DNA of 64,000 nt from Psychrobacillus faecigallinarum (GTDB lineage Bacteria; Bacillota; Bacilli; Bacillales_A; Planococcaceae). A model generated the notes under the pieces. It made no database searches. It saw nothing but the letters and a program-made list of their open reading frames with translations, and was not told the origin of the DNA. This document shows, piece by piece, positions 1-9,615 of the stretch; position 1 is the stretch's first letter, and every line of letters begins with the position of its first letter. Location of the stretch: positions 1 through 64,000 of the forward strand of contig NZ_JACSQO010000013.1 of assembly GCF_014836595.1 (NCBI RefSeq). The letters run 5' to 3'. Position numbers and translations under genes: made by a program.

Positions 1-34
1 CAATCGCCGGTTCAATACCGTCAATCGGCTGCAT
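1..34 (-). other. Possible gene start running off the left edge
   Basis: On the minus strand an open frame starts with ATG at 34 and reads MQPIDGIEPAI before leaving the window. The frame stays open upstream of that ATG for about 20 codons until a TAA, with no other good start. The ribosome binding site is poor (AGGA about 15 bases away). It could be a gene start or the remnant of a gene. Eleven residues are too few to identify. Confidence 0.2.
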
Positions 35-181
35 AATAGGGTGTTTTATTCCTGTCTCAAAAACGTTAGTCAGTGCCGAATATCTACTAGGCTTTTTTTA
101 TTGTTTCGTGTTTATTTAAGAAATGGCAATTGCATCATTCACTTAAACCATGATGTTTTACTATTAGTTTGTAACTACAAC

Positions 182-2314
182 TTAATGAAAGTTCTTTGCT
201 TTGTAAGGTCCTTTTCTAAAAGGCAACCACCAGTTCCAATTACCAAAGAGCTTCATCAGGCTTGGTACTAGAAGCAAGCGTATGATGGAAGCATCTATAG
301 CCACTGCAATAGCTATACCGATACCGATTTGCTTAACAGGCATTACTTCTGTGAAGGCAAATGCTCCAGTAATGACAATCATGATTAATGCAGCAGAGGT
401 AATAATTTTGCTAGTAGAGGTCAATCCATCTACTGTTGCCTTAGTATTGTTGTGATGCTTCAAGTACTCCTCTTGAATGCGTGATATCAAGAATACCTCA
501 TAATCCATACTTAGCCCAAACACTAGACTGAAGACAATTACCGGAATAATTAAAGCAATAGTCGTTTCCTCTAAACCAAAATGACCATATTGAAATATAT
601 AAACCAGTATGCCAAACGTCGAAGCCAAACCAATAACATTCATGATGATAGCTTTTAAAGGAATTAGCACTGAACGGAATGCAACAGTTAATATGACAAA
701 GGTAGAGCCAAGTATTATCGCTAGGAGAATCCCAACCTTATCAAATATTTCATCGAATATTTCTTGGTTGAACTTCGGTTGACCGCCTATTAAAATATCT
801 GTACCAATATCTTTGTCGGCCCATTCCCTTGCCCAATCCTGTGCTTCATCGGATGAGCCATTAAGCCCTAATGTGACAGGAATCATTAATTTGTTTTCTT
901 GTATAAATGTCTCTACTAGTGGAGTAAGCTGACTAGAAACTTCAGGAACCGTCATGCTTTGCTCCCATTGTTCGACTGTCGATATCTCACTGGCTGTGAA
1001 AATCGTATCTACCGATTTTACATCAGGATCGTTCAACAATTGCTTTTCTAAATCCTTAATAGAATTTAGTCCATCTGTACTTTCCCAACCATCTGGACGA
1101 TCAGCAATTACATAAATCGTAGACTGGTCCCCCATATCAAACTCATCCTCCATCAATTCATACGCTTGTCGCGAATCATAGTCCTCTGGAAGAGAATCGA
1201 CAGATGGAATTGTTAACGTCATCTCTTTAACTGGAATTATACCAATTCCTAGCAATACCAAAGCAACAATTATTAAGGTGACCGGTCGCTTCATAACGAA
1301 GGAGGCAAAATTTCTCCATTTAGTAGTAGCACCAGGCTTCACACGAAGAAGGGTCCATTTATTGATGCGCTCCCCTAATACCATGAGTAAGGCAGGTAGG
1401 AGTGTAATCGAGCCTAAAACTGCTAAAGCAACAACTAACATTCCACCAAGAGCAATATTTTGAAAGATTTCTACTTCTAAAACAAACATTGCTCCTAAGC
1501 CAATAAATACACAAAGAGCAGAAAAAATAATAGAGCGACCCGCTGTTTTTACAGAAATTTGTACTGCTTCTATAACAGAATTTTCGGCGAGCTCTTCCTT
1601 ATAACGATTGATGAGCAATAATGCAAAATCAATACTAAGTGCTAGCCCTAGCATTGGGACTATGTTCAAAACGAAAATAGATAAGTCTAGGGATCCACCA
1701 AAGAATGTCAGGACTCCAAGTGCGGAAACTACCGTTACAATACCAATAGCAATTGGAACCAAAGCAGCTACTACACTTCCAAATGCAAGGAGCAGAACGA
1801 CTAGGGCAATTGGAAGACCTATGGCTTCGGCACTAGCTAAATCCTTTTGACTTGCGGTATTAATATCTTTATTGATGGCAGCTGCACCGGTTAAGGTGAT
1901 GCCCTCTTGGTTGCCGATAGATTGACGAATTTCATCTACTACTTCAGACATACTTTCAGTATCATTGTTAAAATGCAGCATTGCATAGGATACATTTTCC
2001 TTATGTAGAGAAGGATCCTCTAATGGTGATTGAATGTCCTTTACAATCTTCAAATCTTCTATATCATTTAACGTTTCCTCGATTTGTTGTTCCGATGTTT
2101 TTTCAAATACAACAAAGAGCGTCTCTGCTGGAAGGTCAAAGGTTTCCGTAAGCTCATCCATTACTTTCTGATGTTCTCCATCCATATTAAAACCGTCGCC
2201 CTCCAATAAACCCGGAAGACGTAGGGCAAAAAAGGCGAGAGCGGCAAACAGGATGATCCATATTCCCAAAGTGACTTTATAGTGACGTGTCACTAGGTTA
2301 GCTAAAAACTTCAT
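182..2314 (-). CDS. MMPL-family RND-type membrane transporter
   Basis: This 710-residue protein is an MMPL/RND exporter comparable in length and plan to B. subtilis YdfJ. An N-terminal membrane segment (about residues 14-34) precedes an extracytoplasmic domain. Then come a block of about five hydrophobic segments (about 160-330), a second membrane anchor near 345, a second outer domain, and a final block of about five segments (about 530-695). This internal duplication is the RND signature. The ATG at 2314 has AAGGAGG eight bases upstream. The likely role is proton-driven export of lipids or hydrophobic drugs, but the substrate cannot be read from sequence. No adjacent regulator is visible on the upstream side. 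Confidence 0.9.
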   Translation of the reverse strand: MKFLANLVTRHYKVTLGIWIILFAALAFFALRLPGLLEGDGFNMDGEHQKVMDELTETFDLPAETLFVVFEKTSEQQIEETLNDIEDLKIVKDIQSPLEDPSLHKENVSYAMLHFNNDTESMSEVVDEIRQSIGNQEGITLTGAAAINKDINTASQKDLASAEAIGLPIALVVLLLAFGSVVAALVPIAIGIVTVVSALGVLTFFGGSLDLSIFVLNIVPMLGLALSIDFALLLINRYKEELAENSVIEAVQISVKTAGRSIIFSALCVFIGLGAMFVLEVEIFQNIALGGMLVVALAVLGSITLLPALLMVLGERINKWTLLRVKPGATTKWRNFASFVMKRPVTLIIVALVLLGIGIIPVKEMTLTIPSVDSLPEDYDSRQAYELMEDEFDMGDQSTIYVIADRPDGWESTDGLNSIKDLEKQLLNDPDVKSVDTIFTASEISTVEQWEQSMTVPEVSSQLTPLVETFIQENKLMIPVTLGLNGSSDEAQDWAREWADKDIGTDILIGGQPKFNQEIFDEIFDKVGILLAIILGSTFVILTVAFRSVLIPLKAIIMNVIGLASTFGILVYIFQYGHFGLEETTIALIIPVIVFSLVFGLSMDYEVFLISRIQEEYLKHHNNTKATVDGLTSTSKIITSAALIMIVITGAFAFTEVMPVKQIGIGIAIAVAIDASIIRLLLVPSLMKLFGNWNWWLPFRKGPYKAKNFH

Positions 2315-2468
2315 ATATTTCCTCCTTAGGTAAAGCCAAATAATATATAGCTTACAATTTAAACAGTAAGATCAAAGTGGTAGAGTTTCCTTTTTATTGT
2401 AATAGAAAGTAAGTTCAACTGCTAATATAATGCTATGATAAGAGTAAACTTTTGAAGGAGGAGTAACC

Positions 2469-3101
2469 TTGAAAATTACAGCTCCAAAATGTAGAGAAGA
2501 ATTAGAGGCTATTAACATAAAAGATGCTTTAGAGGAGGATTACTATATATCTAACGGAACTATTAGCTCACTGGAGGGGATTACCGAGTGGGAGGAAAGA
2601 GTCGTTTTTGATCAAATTCATTTCCAGCAAGCATCATTTGAGAGCTTACATTTTTACCAGGTAGAGTTTATTGATTGTATTTTTGAAAAGTGTGATCTAT
2701 CTAATGTAGTAATGGACCAAGCACTATTCCACAGAGTGGAATTTATCGAGTGTAAGCTTTTTGGAGCTAACATTACTGACGGCAGACTAACAGATGTCAG
2801 GCTGGTGGAGAACCTCGCAAACTACTTAAATTTAAGTTTTTCTAAGTTAAAAAAGGTGTCTTTTACTAAGTGCATATTGAATCATGCAGATTTTGTAGAT
2901 TCAACCTTTCAACAGGTAGAGCTAGAAAACTGTGAACTAAACGAGGCAAACTTTACAGATACCTCATTGAATGGAATTGACTTAAGTACCTCAACTTATG
3001 AAAATCTAATAGTATCAATGGAGGACCTTAAGGGATGCACTGTGTCCATGGAGCAAGCGATAGGCTTTGCCAAATCGTTAGGAGTAATCATAAAAGAGTA
3101 A
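2469..3101 (+). CDS. Pentapeptide-repeat protein
   Basis: This 210-residue protein is built of repeated A(D/N)LXX-like units: FESLHFYQVEF, CDLSNVVMDQALFHRVEF, and ANFTDTSLNGIDLS. They form the right-handed quadrilateral beta-helix typical of pentapeptide-repeat proteins. Length and layout resemble B. subtilis YisX. Some members of the superfamily (Qnr, MfpA) mimic DNA and protect gyrase, but nothing here establishes that role. The start is TTG at 2469, supported by AAGGAGGAG at 2454-2462. It stands alone and shares a bidirectional terminator with the convergent pit gene. Confidence 0.85.
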   Translation: MKITAPKCREELEAINIKDALEEDYYISNGTISSLEGITEWEERVVFDQIHFQQASFESLHFYQVEFIDCIFEKCDLSNVVMDQALFHRVEFIECKLFGANITDGRLTDVRLVENLANYLNLSFSKLKKVSFTKCILNHADFVDSTFQQVELENCELNEANFTDTSLNGIDLSTSTYENLIVSMEDLKGCTVSMEQAIGFAKSLGVIIKE

Positions 3102-3104
3102 AAG

Positions 3105-3135
3105 AAAAAACCTCGTATTCAATTACGAGGTTTTA
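3105..3135. terminator. Bidirectional terminator between pentapeptide gene and pit
   Basis: AAAACCTCGTA and TACGAGGTTTT form a stem with A and T runs on both sides, so it can serve both convergent genes. Confidence 0.8.
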
Positions 3136-3140
3136 ATTAT

Positions 3141-4139
3141 TTAAAAGAATAAATTTAAGATTTGGAAGATGATAGCTGCTACTAGAGCAGAAATAGGTAA
3201 AGTGATAATCCAAGTTAATACAATTTTTTTAGCAACTCCCCATTTAACGCCTTTCACACGTTGTGCTGCTCCAACCCCCATAATAGCGGATGAAATAACG
3301 TGTGTTGTAGACACTGGCAAATGAATAGTTGTTGCACCAAAAATAATCATAGCAGATGATAAGTCAGCTGCCGCCCCGTTAATAGGACGAATCTTCATGA
3401 TTTTACCACCAACTGTTTTGATGATTTTGTATCCTCCGATAGAAGTACCAAGACCCATTGCGGTTGCTGCAGCAATACGAACCCAAAGTTGGATATCATC
3501 TGTAGCCTGCCATTGGGCAGCAATTAGAGCCATTGTTATAATACCCATTGCTTTTTGGGCATCATTTGTACCATGAGTAAACGATTGTAATGCCGCTGTA
3601 CCAATTTGAAAAATCCGAAATCTTTTGTTTGTCCCATACAAGCTTCCCTTTTTAAAAATGACTTTAAATAGAGACATCATTAAAAATCCGATTGCTAAAG
3701 CAAGGAATGGGGATAAAACTAATGCGATTAAGATATTGGTAAAACCATTATAGTTCAAAACCCCAAACCCAGCAGCAGAAATAGCTGCTCCAGCAATAGA
3801 ACCTATTAAAGTATGGGACGAACTAGATGGAATTCCATAATACCAAGTAACTAAGTTCCAAATAATCGCTGAAAGTAGAGCCGCTAAAATGATTAACGAT
3901 CCGTTTTGAAGAGTAAAAGGATCGACTATATCTTTTGTAATTGTTTTAGCAACTCCTGTAAAAGTTAAAGCTCCTACAAAATTCATAATAGCTGCCATTA
4001 AAACAGCAACTCTAGGCTTTAAAGCTCTCGTAGAAACTGAAGTAGCAATTGCGTTTGCGGTATCATGGAAACCATTAATAAAATCAAAGGCAAGTGCAAA
4101 AAATACAACTAGTATTGTTAGTATAAAAATAGTATCCAT
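3141..4139 (-). CDS. pit: Low-affinity inorganic phosphate transporter, Pit family
   Basis: This 332-residue integral membrane protein has the duplicated PHO4 signature: GFHDTANAIATSV near residue 23 in the first half, and a matching GTNDAQKAMG near 190 in the second. About ten hydrophobic segments are visible. It imports phosphate (as metal-phosphate) driven by the proton gradient. The ATG at 4139 has TAGGAG upstream, lying partly in the end of ykaA. It follows ykaA by 11 bases in the same operon, the arrangement known from B. subtilis ykaA-pit. I see no clear Pho box upstream of the operon. Confidence 0.95.
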   Translation of the reverse strand: MDTIFILTILVVFFALAFDFINGFHDTANAIATSVSTRALKPRVAVLMAAIMNFVGALTFTGVAKTITKDIVDPFTLQNGSLIILAALLSAIIWNLVTWYYGIPSSSSHTLIGSIAGAAISAAGFGVLNYNGFTNILIALVLSPFLALAIGFLMMSLFKVIFKKGSLYGTNKRFRIFQIGTAALQSFTHGTNDAQKAMGIITMALIAAQWQATDDIQLWVRIAAATAMGLGTSIGGYKIIKTVGGKIMKIRPINGAAADLSSAMIIFGATTIHLPVSTTHVISSAIMGVGAAQRVKGVKWGVAKKIVLTWIITLPISALVAAIIFQILNLFF

Positions 4140-4150
4140 TACTGAAACTC

Positions 4151-4771
4151 CTACGCGTTACGCATAATAATTGTTTCAAGCGTATTAGCTACGTTTTGAC
4201 AATAATCTGCGATATCTTCTAATTGTTCATATATATCTTTAAATTGAATAATGCGAATTGGATTTTTTTCGTTTAAGAACAATTGCTTAATGGAAGAGCG
4301 AAGTACCTCATCACATTTGCGCTCATAATCTTTAATGAGAATGGAATGCTCATGCATTTTAAGTAATTTTTTCTGAGCTAAAAGCTCCATCGCTTTAACA
4401 ATTTCGTCAGTACTCTTAACGATATACCCTAAGAAGGTACGCATTGAATCATCGATTTCAACTAAAGTAAACATCTCCAGATGCGCAGTGAAATTGTCGA
4501 TTCCATCTAAAATATCGTCCATTCGGATTGCTAATTCCAGAATATCTTCACGTTCAATCGGTGTCATGAAGGATTTGTTCAACATAACGATTAATTCATG
4601 AATTAATGTATCCCCAGCTGTTTCGTAATTCTTAAGGTGTAAGCTAATTTCTTTTAAATCTGAAGCATTATTAATACGGAAATCATCTGCGTAATGAGTG
4701 GCTTCACGTACATTTTCTGCAATTTTTAACAGGGACAAGAAAAAAGGATCTGGTTTTTTTGAACTAATCAT
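4151..4771 (-). CDS. ykaA: DUF47/PhoU-like Pit accessory protein
   Basis: This 206-residue, almost wholly alpha-helical, charged protein belongs to the DUF47 (PhoU-like) family. It contains the typical central EDILELAIRMDDILDGID segment (about residues 77-95), an acidic helix likely to bind metal. Genes of this family almost always sit before a Pit transporter and are thought to modulate it. Here it is the first gene of the ykaA-pit operon. The start at 4771 has TAGGAGG eight bases upstream. The upstream 285 bases to yuaF must hold its promoter, but I could not pick one with confidence. Confidence 0.93.
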   Translation of the reverse strand: MISSKKPDPFFLSLLKIAENVREATHYADDFRINNASDLKEISLHLKNYETAGDTLIHELIVMLNKSFMTPIEREDILELAIRMDDILDGIDNFTAHLEMFTLVEIDDSMRTFLGYIVKSTDEIVKAMELLAQKKLLKMHEHSILIKDYERKCDEVLRSSIKQLFLNEKNPIRIIQFKDIYEQLEDIADYCQNVANTLETIIMRNA

Positions 4772-4997
4772 AAAAGCCTCCTAGACTTTGAGAATGTATT
4801 GTTGCTATGAATTTACCTCAAATAGCATACCAAAAAAAATGCAAAATCTACACACTTTTTACTTGAAATTTGCGAAATTTACAATTCTGTAACATTTCAG
4901 TGTAGATAAAGGGGGAATAAAAGGCGAAAAAGCCTAATTTTGACGAACTTTGACGGTAATAACTTGTAAAAATAATCAATCAATTATTGTTAAATTT

Positions 4998-5023
4998 TGA
5001 AACTTCTTTGTATTAGATACGTA
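4998..5023 (+). promoter_or_regulatory. Sigma-W-type ECF promoter for yuaF-floT
   Basis: TGAAAC at 4998-5003 and CGTA at 5020-5023 are separated by exactly 16 bases. This matches the published sigma-W consensus (TGAAAC, about 16-17 bases, CGTA). It lies 34 bases before yuaF. In B. subtilis the yuaF-floT-yuaI operon is a sigma-W target, so position and target agree. Confidence 0.85.
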
Positions 5024-5056
5024 TAACTAGTAAGCAATCAATAAACTGGTAAAGGG

Positions 5057-5569
5057 GTGAGAAAAATAGATCAAATTTTCTTATACGGCTTAATTGTAAT
5101 TGGTCTTCTTACTATTCTTTATGTGTTATTTGCAGATGCAATAGATGGCTTGGAAATGGGATTTTTTAATCCGACAACGGTACTCTCCTTCCTATTATTT
5201 ATTTGTGCTGCTGGATTCATTCTTATGAAGCTAACTAATTGGAGTGAAATTGTAATAATCGCTGTTTCTGTTGTCATATCAGTCCTTTTAACCTTTTTGC
5301 TTTACTTTTTTGTCCTTTTACCCCTTGCTTCTGCAGAAGTATCCACAGCCTATACAAACGAATCTTTACAAGGGCAAGTCGCAAAGGTTATTGTTCCTAT
5401 ACCCTCAAATGGGTATGGTGAAATCATTATTGAGACAGTTAACGGTTTAATTGCAAAAAGAGCAACAGGTTTTGACAATGAAGAAATAAATTATGATAAA
5501 CAGGTTTTAATAATTGAAGTGAAAGATGGCACTTTTTTAGTCAAAGAATATGTGCCTTTTATAAAATAA
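5057..5569 (+). CDS. yuaF: NfeD-family membrane protein
   Basis: This 170-residue protein has three hydrophobic segments (about residues 8-30, 38-58 and 65-95) followed by a soluble OB-fold-like domain (about 105-170). This is the NfeD plan. YuaF works with flotillin in membrane microdomains that influence fluidity and envelope-stress responses. It is the first gene of a two-gene operon 15 bases ahead of floT, behind a sigma-W-type promoter. The start is uncertain. GTG at 5057 directly abuts the purine-rich AAAGGGG, and an in-frame TAA stands at 5042-5044, so no earlier start exists. The next in-frame ATG/GTG/TTG would remove part of the first membrane segment. Confidence 0.87.
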   Translation: MRKIDQIFLYGLIVIGLLTILYVLFADAIDGLEMGFFNPTTVLSFLLFICAAGFILMKLTNWSEIVIIAVSVVISVLLTFLLYFFVLLPLASAEVSTAYTNESLQGQVAKVIVPIPSNGYGEIIIETVNGLIAKRATGFDNEEINYDKQVLIIEVKDGTFLVKEYVPFIK

Positions 5570-5584
5570 AAAGGGGGAATTATA

Positions 5585-7129
5585 GTGGGAATGGAAATGT
5601 TAATAGTTATAGGAGTAGTTGTATTTGTTCTATTAATAATGTTGGCAGTCTACGTAACAAAATATAGAACAGTTGGGCCAGATGAGGCACTAATAGTTAC
5701 AGGCAGCTATTTGGGTTCGAAAAACGTCCATACAGATGATTCGGGTAATCGCATTAAAATTATTCGCGGTGGAGGTACATTTGTATTTCCAGTATTCCAG
5801 CAAGGCGAGCCACTTAGTCTTTTATCAAGCAAATTGGAAGTAACCACCCCAGAAGTTTATACTGAACAAGGAGTTCCGGTTATGGCCGACGGGACAGCTA
5901 TTATAAAGATTGGCGGTTCAATTTCAGAAATTGCTACAGCAGCTGAGCAGTTTTTAGGGAAATCAAAGCAGGATAGAGAAAATGAAGCAAAAGAAGTACT
6001 AGAAGGTCATTTACGTTCTATTCTAGGGTCTATGACAGTAGAAGAAATTTACAAAAATAGAGATAAGTTCTCTCAGGAAGTACAACGGGTAGCTTCACAA
6101 GATTTAGCGAAAATGGGATTAATCATTGTTTCATTTACGATTAAAGATGTTCGCGATAAGAATGGATACCTGGATTCACTAGGGAAACCAAGAATTGCAC
6201 AAGTTAAGCGTGATGCGGATATCGCAACAGCTGAAGCAGAAAAAGAAACGCGCATCAAGCGAGCGGAGGCTTCCAAGGATGCTCAAAAGGCAGAAATTGA
6301 GCGAGCGACAGAAATAGCTGAGGCGGAAAAAGACAACCAGTTAAAGGTTGCTGAATATAGACGTGAGCAAGATATTGCGAAGGCACGTGCAGACCAAGCC
6401 TACGAATTAGAAACAGCTAGGTCTAAGCAGGAAGTAACCGAGCAGGAAATGCAAATTCAAATTATCGAACGTCAAAAGCAAATTGAGTTGGAAGAAAAAG
6501 AGATACTACGTCGTGAAAAGCAATATGATTCAGAGGTTAAGAAAAAAGCGGATGCAGATCGCTATGCTATCGAACAAAATGCAGCTGCATCCAAATCACG
6601 TGAAATTGCCGAAGCCGATGCAGAAAAATATCGAATTGAAGCAAAGGCAAAAGCAGATGCGGAAAAAGTTCGTTTGGATGGTTTAGCTAAAGCAGACGCT
6701 CAGCGTGCACAAGGGGAGTCTGAGGCAGATATTATTCGACTTAAAGGTCTTGCAGAGGCGGAAGCAAAACGAAAAATTGCTGAAGCGTTTGATCTGTACG
6801 GTCAGGCCGCAGTTTTAGATATGGTTGTAGATATGTTGCCTGAATATGCAAAACAAATTGCTAGCCCACTTTCGAATATTGATAAAATAACTGTAGTAGA
6901 CACTGGTGGTGGAGAAGGCGGCGGTGCTAACAAGGTTACCTCTTACGCTACTAATTTGATGTCTACACTTCAAGAAACTTTAAAGGCTTCCTCCGGAATC
7001 GATGTGAAGGAGATGCTCGAGAGTTATGCGGGGAAAGGAAATATTCGCCCAAGCATTGAGCAATTAACTCAGGAAGTAAAAAAATCCAAGGATGAACAGG
7101 AAGTACGTGAAGTTCAAGAAGTTAAATAA
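5585..7129 (+). CDS. floT: Flotillin (SPFH-domain membrane scaffold)
   Basis: This 514-residue flotillin has an N-terminal hydrophobic stretch (about residues 4-24) and an SPFH/PHB domain (about 30-200). A long Glu/Ala/Lys/Arg-rich coiled coil with many EA(D/E)A units follows (about 205-400), then a C-terminal oligomerisation region. Length is normal for FloT/YuaG. Flotillins organise membrane microdomains and help stabilise kinase and secretion complexes. The GTG start at 5585 has AAGGGGG seven bases upstream. It is cotranscribed with yuaF. The C-terminus ends in EVREVQEVK, a charged tail. The signal-like Gly-rich GGGEGGG near 440 is a flexible linker. Confidence 0.95.
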   Translation: MGMEMLIVIGVVVFVLLIMLAVYVTKYRTVGPDEALIVTGSYLGSKNVHTDDSGNRIKIIRGGGTFVFPVFQQGEPLSLLSSKLEVTTPEVYTEQGVPVMADGTAIIKIGGSISEIATAAEQFLGKSKQDRENEAKEVLEGHLRSILGSMTVEEIYKNRDKFSQEVQRVASQDLAKMGLIIVSFTIKDVRDKNGYLDSLGKPRIAQVKRDADIATAEAEKETRIKRAEASKDAQKAEIERATEIAEAEKDNQLKVAEYRREQDIAKARADQAYELETARSKQEVTEQEMQIQIIERQKQIELEEKEILRREKQYDSEVKKKADADRYAIEQNAAASKSREIAEADAEKYRIEAKAKADAEKVRLDGLAKADAQRAQGESEADIIRLKGLAEAEAKRKIAEAFDLYGQAAVLDMVVDMLPEYAKQIASPLSNIDKITVVDTGGGEGGGANKVTSYATNLMSTLQETLKASSGIDVKEMLESYAGKGNIRPSIEQLTQEVKKSKDEQEVREVQEVK

Positions 7130-7153
7130 TATTTCTAACAATATTAGTATTTA

Positions 7154-7192
7154 AAAGAAGGTTCTCCATGACTGGAGAACCTTCTTTTTTTT
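7154..7192 (+). terminator. Terminator of yuaF-floT
   Basis: AAGAAGGTTCTCC and GGAGAACCTTCTT form a perfect 13-bp stem followed by a T run. Confidence 0.9.
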
Positions 7193-7272
7193 ATGTATAT
7201 ATTTCCTTTGTAGGTAACTAATTGTATAATTGAGGTTAAGAATGTCGAATTTTGTTGGACTCCGGAGGAATA

Positions 7273-8208
7273 ATGATACTTACAAGAGAGCAACTTCAAG
7301 ATATTAAAGAAAAGCAAAGTCTACCACAAGTAATCACAGACAAAACGGTTACTACTTATATTGGTAGTTCTAATAATATTTCATATGCCCTTTATACACT
7401 GACGTCTGCAAGTACCTCATGGATATACTGTAAACAAAATAATACTAAGAATTATATAGAGAAATATACTATCATAACTGGTAGATTAAAAATAAATTGG
7501 TGTGACGAACAAGTAATTTTGAGCCCTGGTGATGTAATTGAACCAAAATTTTATGATGCACTCATAACATGTCATGCAAAGGATATAGTTGAGATTTTAA
7601 TCGAAATGACATCTGACTATTTTGAAAGAAATTTTTCAGAAAGAAGTATAATTCATCGAGATGCTCTGCGCATTCAGGAGGTGGATGGATATACTTATCA
7701 CCATTGTGCAAGAATTAGAGATTACTCCATCGAGCTTTGGAAAAGAATGATGCCAAATGGTGACGGGGTGGATCGATTAAGTTTAGGCTCCTATTTTCAT
7801 GATATAGGCAAATTAGCAATTCCCATTGAAATCCTTAATAAGGCTGGAAAGCTTACAGAGGAAGAATGGAAAATTATAAAAATGCATACGACATTAGGGG
7901 CAGAAATAATGAGAAATCATGAAATTCCACGTATTCGTGAAGCTGCTTTTATTGTCGAAGAGCATCATGAGAGGTATGATGGAAAAGGGTATCCCTATGG
8001 ACTGCTGGGTAATGAAATTTCCTTGGAATCATCTATAGTTTCGGTTGTAGATGCGTTTGATGCAATGACAACAAACCGGGTCTATCGGGGTGCAATGACC
8101 TTTGAAAAAGCCATTCAGGAAATGAAGGATGGTAGGGGAACTCAATTTAACCCAAAGGTTCTAGATGAATTTCTTAAAATGTTAGAAGAACACAATAATC
8201 AATGGTAA
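7273..8208 (+). CDS. HD-GYP-type phosphodiesterase with N-terminal cupin-like domain
   Basis: This protein is 311 residues from ATG 7273, which has GGAGG four bases upstream. A TTG at 7252 is in frame but lacks a ribosome binding site. Residues about 130-311 form an HD-GYP domain: HD at 176-177 within [11 protein letters not shown] at 231-232, and the diagnostic DGKGYP at 236-241. HD-GYP enzymes usually hydrolyse cyclic di-GMP. Residues 1-120 look like a single beta-barrel of cupin/cyclic-nucleotide-binding type ([20 protein letters not shown]), probably a sensor. There is no membrane segment, so it should be cytosolic. It sits 19 bases before fumC and may be cotranscribed with it. Confidence 0.85.
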   Translation: MILTREQLQDIKEKQSLPQVITDKTVTTYIGSSNNISYALYTLTSASTSWIYCKQNNTKNYIEKYTIITGRLKINWCDEQVILSPGDVIEPKFYDALITCHAKDIVEILIEMTSDYFERNFSERSIIHRDALRIQEVDGYTYHHCARIRDYSIELWKRMMPNGDGVDRLSLGSYFHDIGKLAIPIEILNKAGKLTEEEWKIIKMHTTLGAEIMRNHEIPRIREAAFIVEEHHERYDGKGYPYGLLGNEISLESSIVSVVDAFDAMTTNRVYRGAMTFEKAIQEMKDGRGTQFNPKVLDEFLKMLEEHNNQW

Positions 8209-8227
8209 AGAAAAGGAGCGAGAAAAA

Positions 8228-9604
8228 ATGTCTTATCGTATTGAGCATGATTCTATGGGAGAAATTAAAGTTCCACAAGACAGTCTTTGGGGAGCACAAA
8301 CACAAAGATCTAAAGAAAACTTTAAAATTGGCACAGAAAAAATGCCGATTGGTGTCGTACATGGACTAGCTCTATTAAAAAAATCTGCAGCAATCGTTAG
8401 CCACTCTCTTGGTAATTTATCAGAAGTAAAGAAAGATGCTATAGCAGCAGCAGCCGATGAAATACTTGCAGGAAAATTAGACAATCACTTCCCATTAGTT
8501 GTTTGGCAAACTGGTAGTGGTACACAGTCTAATATGAACGTTAACGAAGTTATTGCCAATCGAGGCAATCAACTATTAGAAGAAAAAGGTAGTGAAGAGA
8601 GACTTCACCCTAATGATGATGTAAACAAATCACAAAGCTCAAATGATACATTCCCAACTGCACTTCATATTGCAGGTGTTCTTGCTGTCGAAAAAGATCT
8701 TTTACCTGCAATTGATGTTCTACAAGAGACGTTAGGTAAAAAATCTGAACAGTTCATGGATATTGTTAAAATTGGACGTACACATTTACAAGATGCAACA
8801 CCTCTTTCCCTCGGTCAAGAATTTAGTGGCTGGCACAGAATGCTAGAGAAATCTTCTAAAATGATTACAACAGCTGTGGCAGATATGAAAGAGCTTGCTG
8901 TTGGAGGGACAGCGGTAGGTACTGGCTTGAACGCCCCAAAAGGTTTTGGTGACCTAGTGGCAGCCGAAATATCCAAGGCACTAGGAATTGAATTTACATC
9001 AGCAAAAAATAAATTCCACGCTTTAACAAGCTATGACGATGTTGTTTATGTACATGGTGCAGTTAAGGCTCTTGCAGCGGACCTAATGAAAATTGCTAAT
9101 GATGTCCGCTTACTTGCAAGTGGTCCCCGTTCTGGTATTGGGGAAATCTCAATTCCTGAAAATGAACCAGGAAGCTCTATTATGCCTGGTAAAGTTAACC
9201 CAACTCAAAGTGAAGCGATGACTATGGTTGTTGCTCAAGTTATGGGGAATGATACATCCATCAGTTTTGCGGCGAGTCAAGGTAACTACCAGTTAAATGT
9301 ATTTAAACCTGTAATCATTCACAATTTCCTACAATCTGTGCGATTATTAAGTGATGCAATCATTAGCTTTAATAACAACTGTGCAGTTGGAATCGAACCG
9401 AACTTAGAAACAATTAAACATCACGTAAACAATTCTTTGATGCTTGTAACTGCTTTAAATCCATACATTGGATATGAGAATGCTGCGAAAATTGCTAAGC
9501 ATGCCCACAAAAATGGCACTACTTTAAAAGAAGCAGCAATTGAGCTAGAGCTTTTAACTGCTGACAAGTTTGATGAAATTGTACGACCAGAAAAAATGAT
9601 TTAA
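8228..9604 (+). CDS. fumC: Class II fumarate hydratase
   Basis: This 458-residue enzyme of the fumarase/aspartase superfamily converts fumarate to L-malate in the TCA cycle. The superfamily signature [15 protein letters not shown] begins at residue 315 and holds the mobile catalytic-serine loop. [20 protein letters not shown] and [11 protein letters not shown] are typical of fumarase C. No iron-sulfur cysteines are needed in this class. The ATG at 8228 has AAGGAG upstream. Twelve bases separate it from the following lipoprotein gene. Confidence 0.97.
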   Translation: MSYRIEHDSMGEIKVPQDSLWGAQTQRSKENFKIGTEKMPIGVVHGLALLKKSAAIVSHSLGNLSEVKKDAIAAAADEILAGKLDNHFPLVVWQTGSGTQSNMNVNEVIANRGNQLLEEKGSEERLHPNDDVNKSQSSNDTFPTALHIAGVLAVEKDLLPAIDVLQETLGKKSEQFMDIVKIGRTHLQDATPLSLGQEFSGWHRMLEKSSKMITTAVADMKELAVGGTAVGTGLNAPKGFGDLVAAEISKALGIEFTSAKNKFHALTSYDDVVYVHGAVKALAADLMKIANDVRLLASGPRSGIGEISIPENEPGSSIMPGKVNPTQSEAMTMVVAQVMGNDTSISFAASQGNYQLNVFKPVIIHNFLQSVRLLSDAIISFNNNCAVGIEPNLETIKHHVNNSLMLVTALNPYIGYENAAKIAKHAHKNGTTLKEAAIELELLTADKFDEIVRPEKMI

Positions 9605-9615
9605 TCGAGGTTAAT

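Noticed and set aside
9160-9200. Could the fumC-like gene be aspartase or argininosuccinate lyase
   Set aside because: The surrounding motifs and length fit class II fumarase better than other superfamily members.
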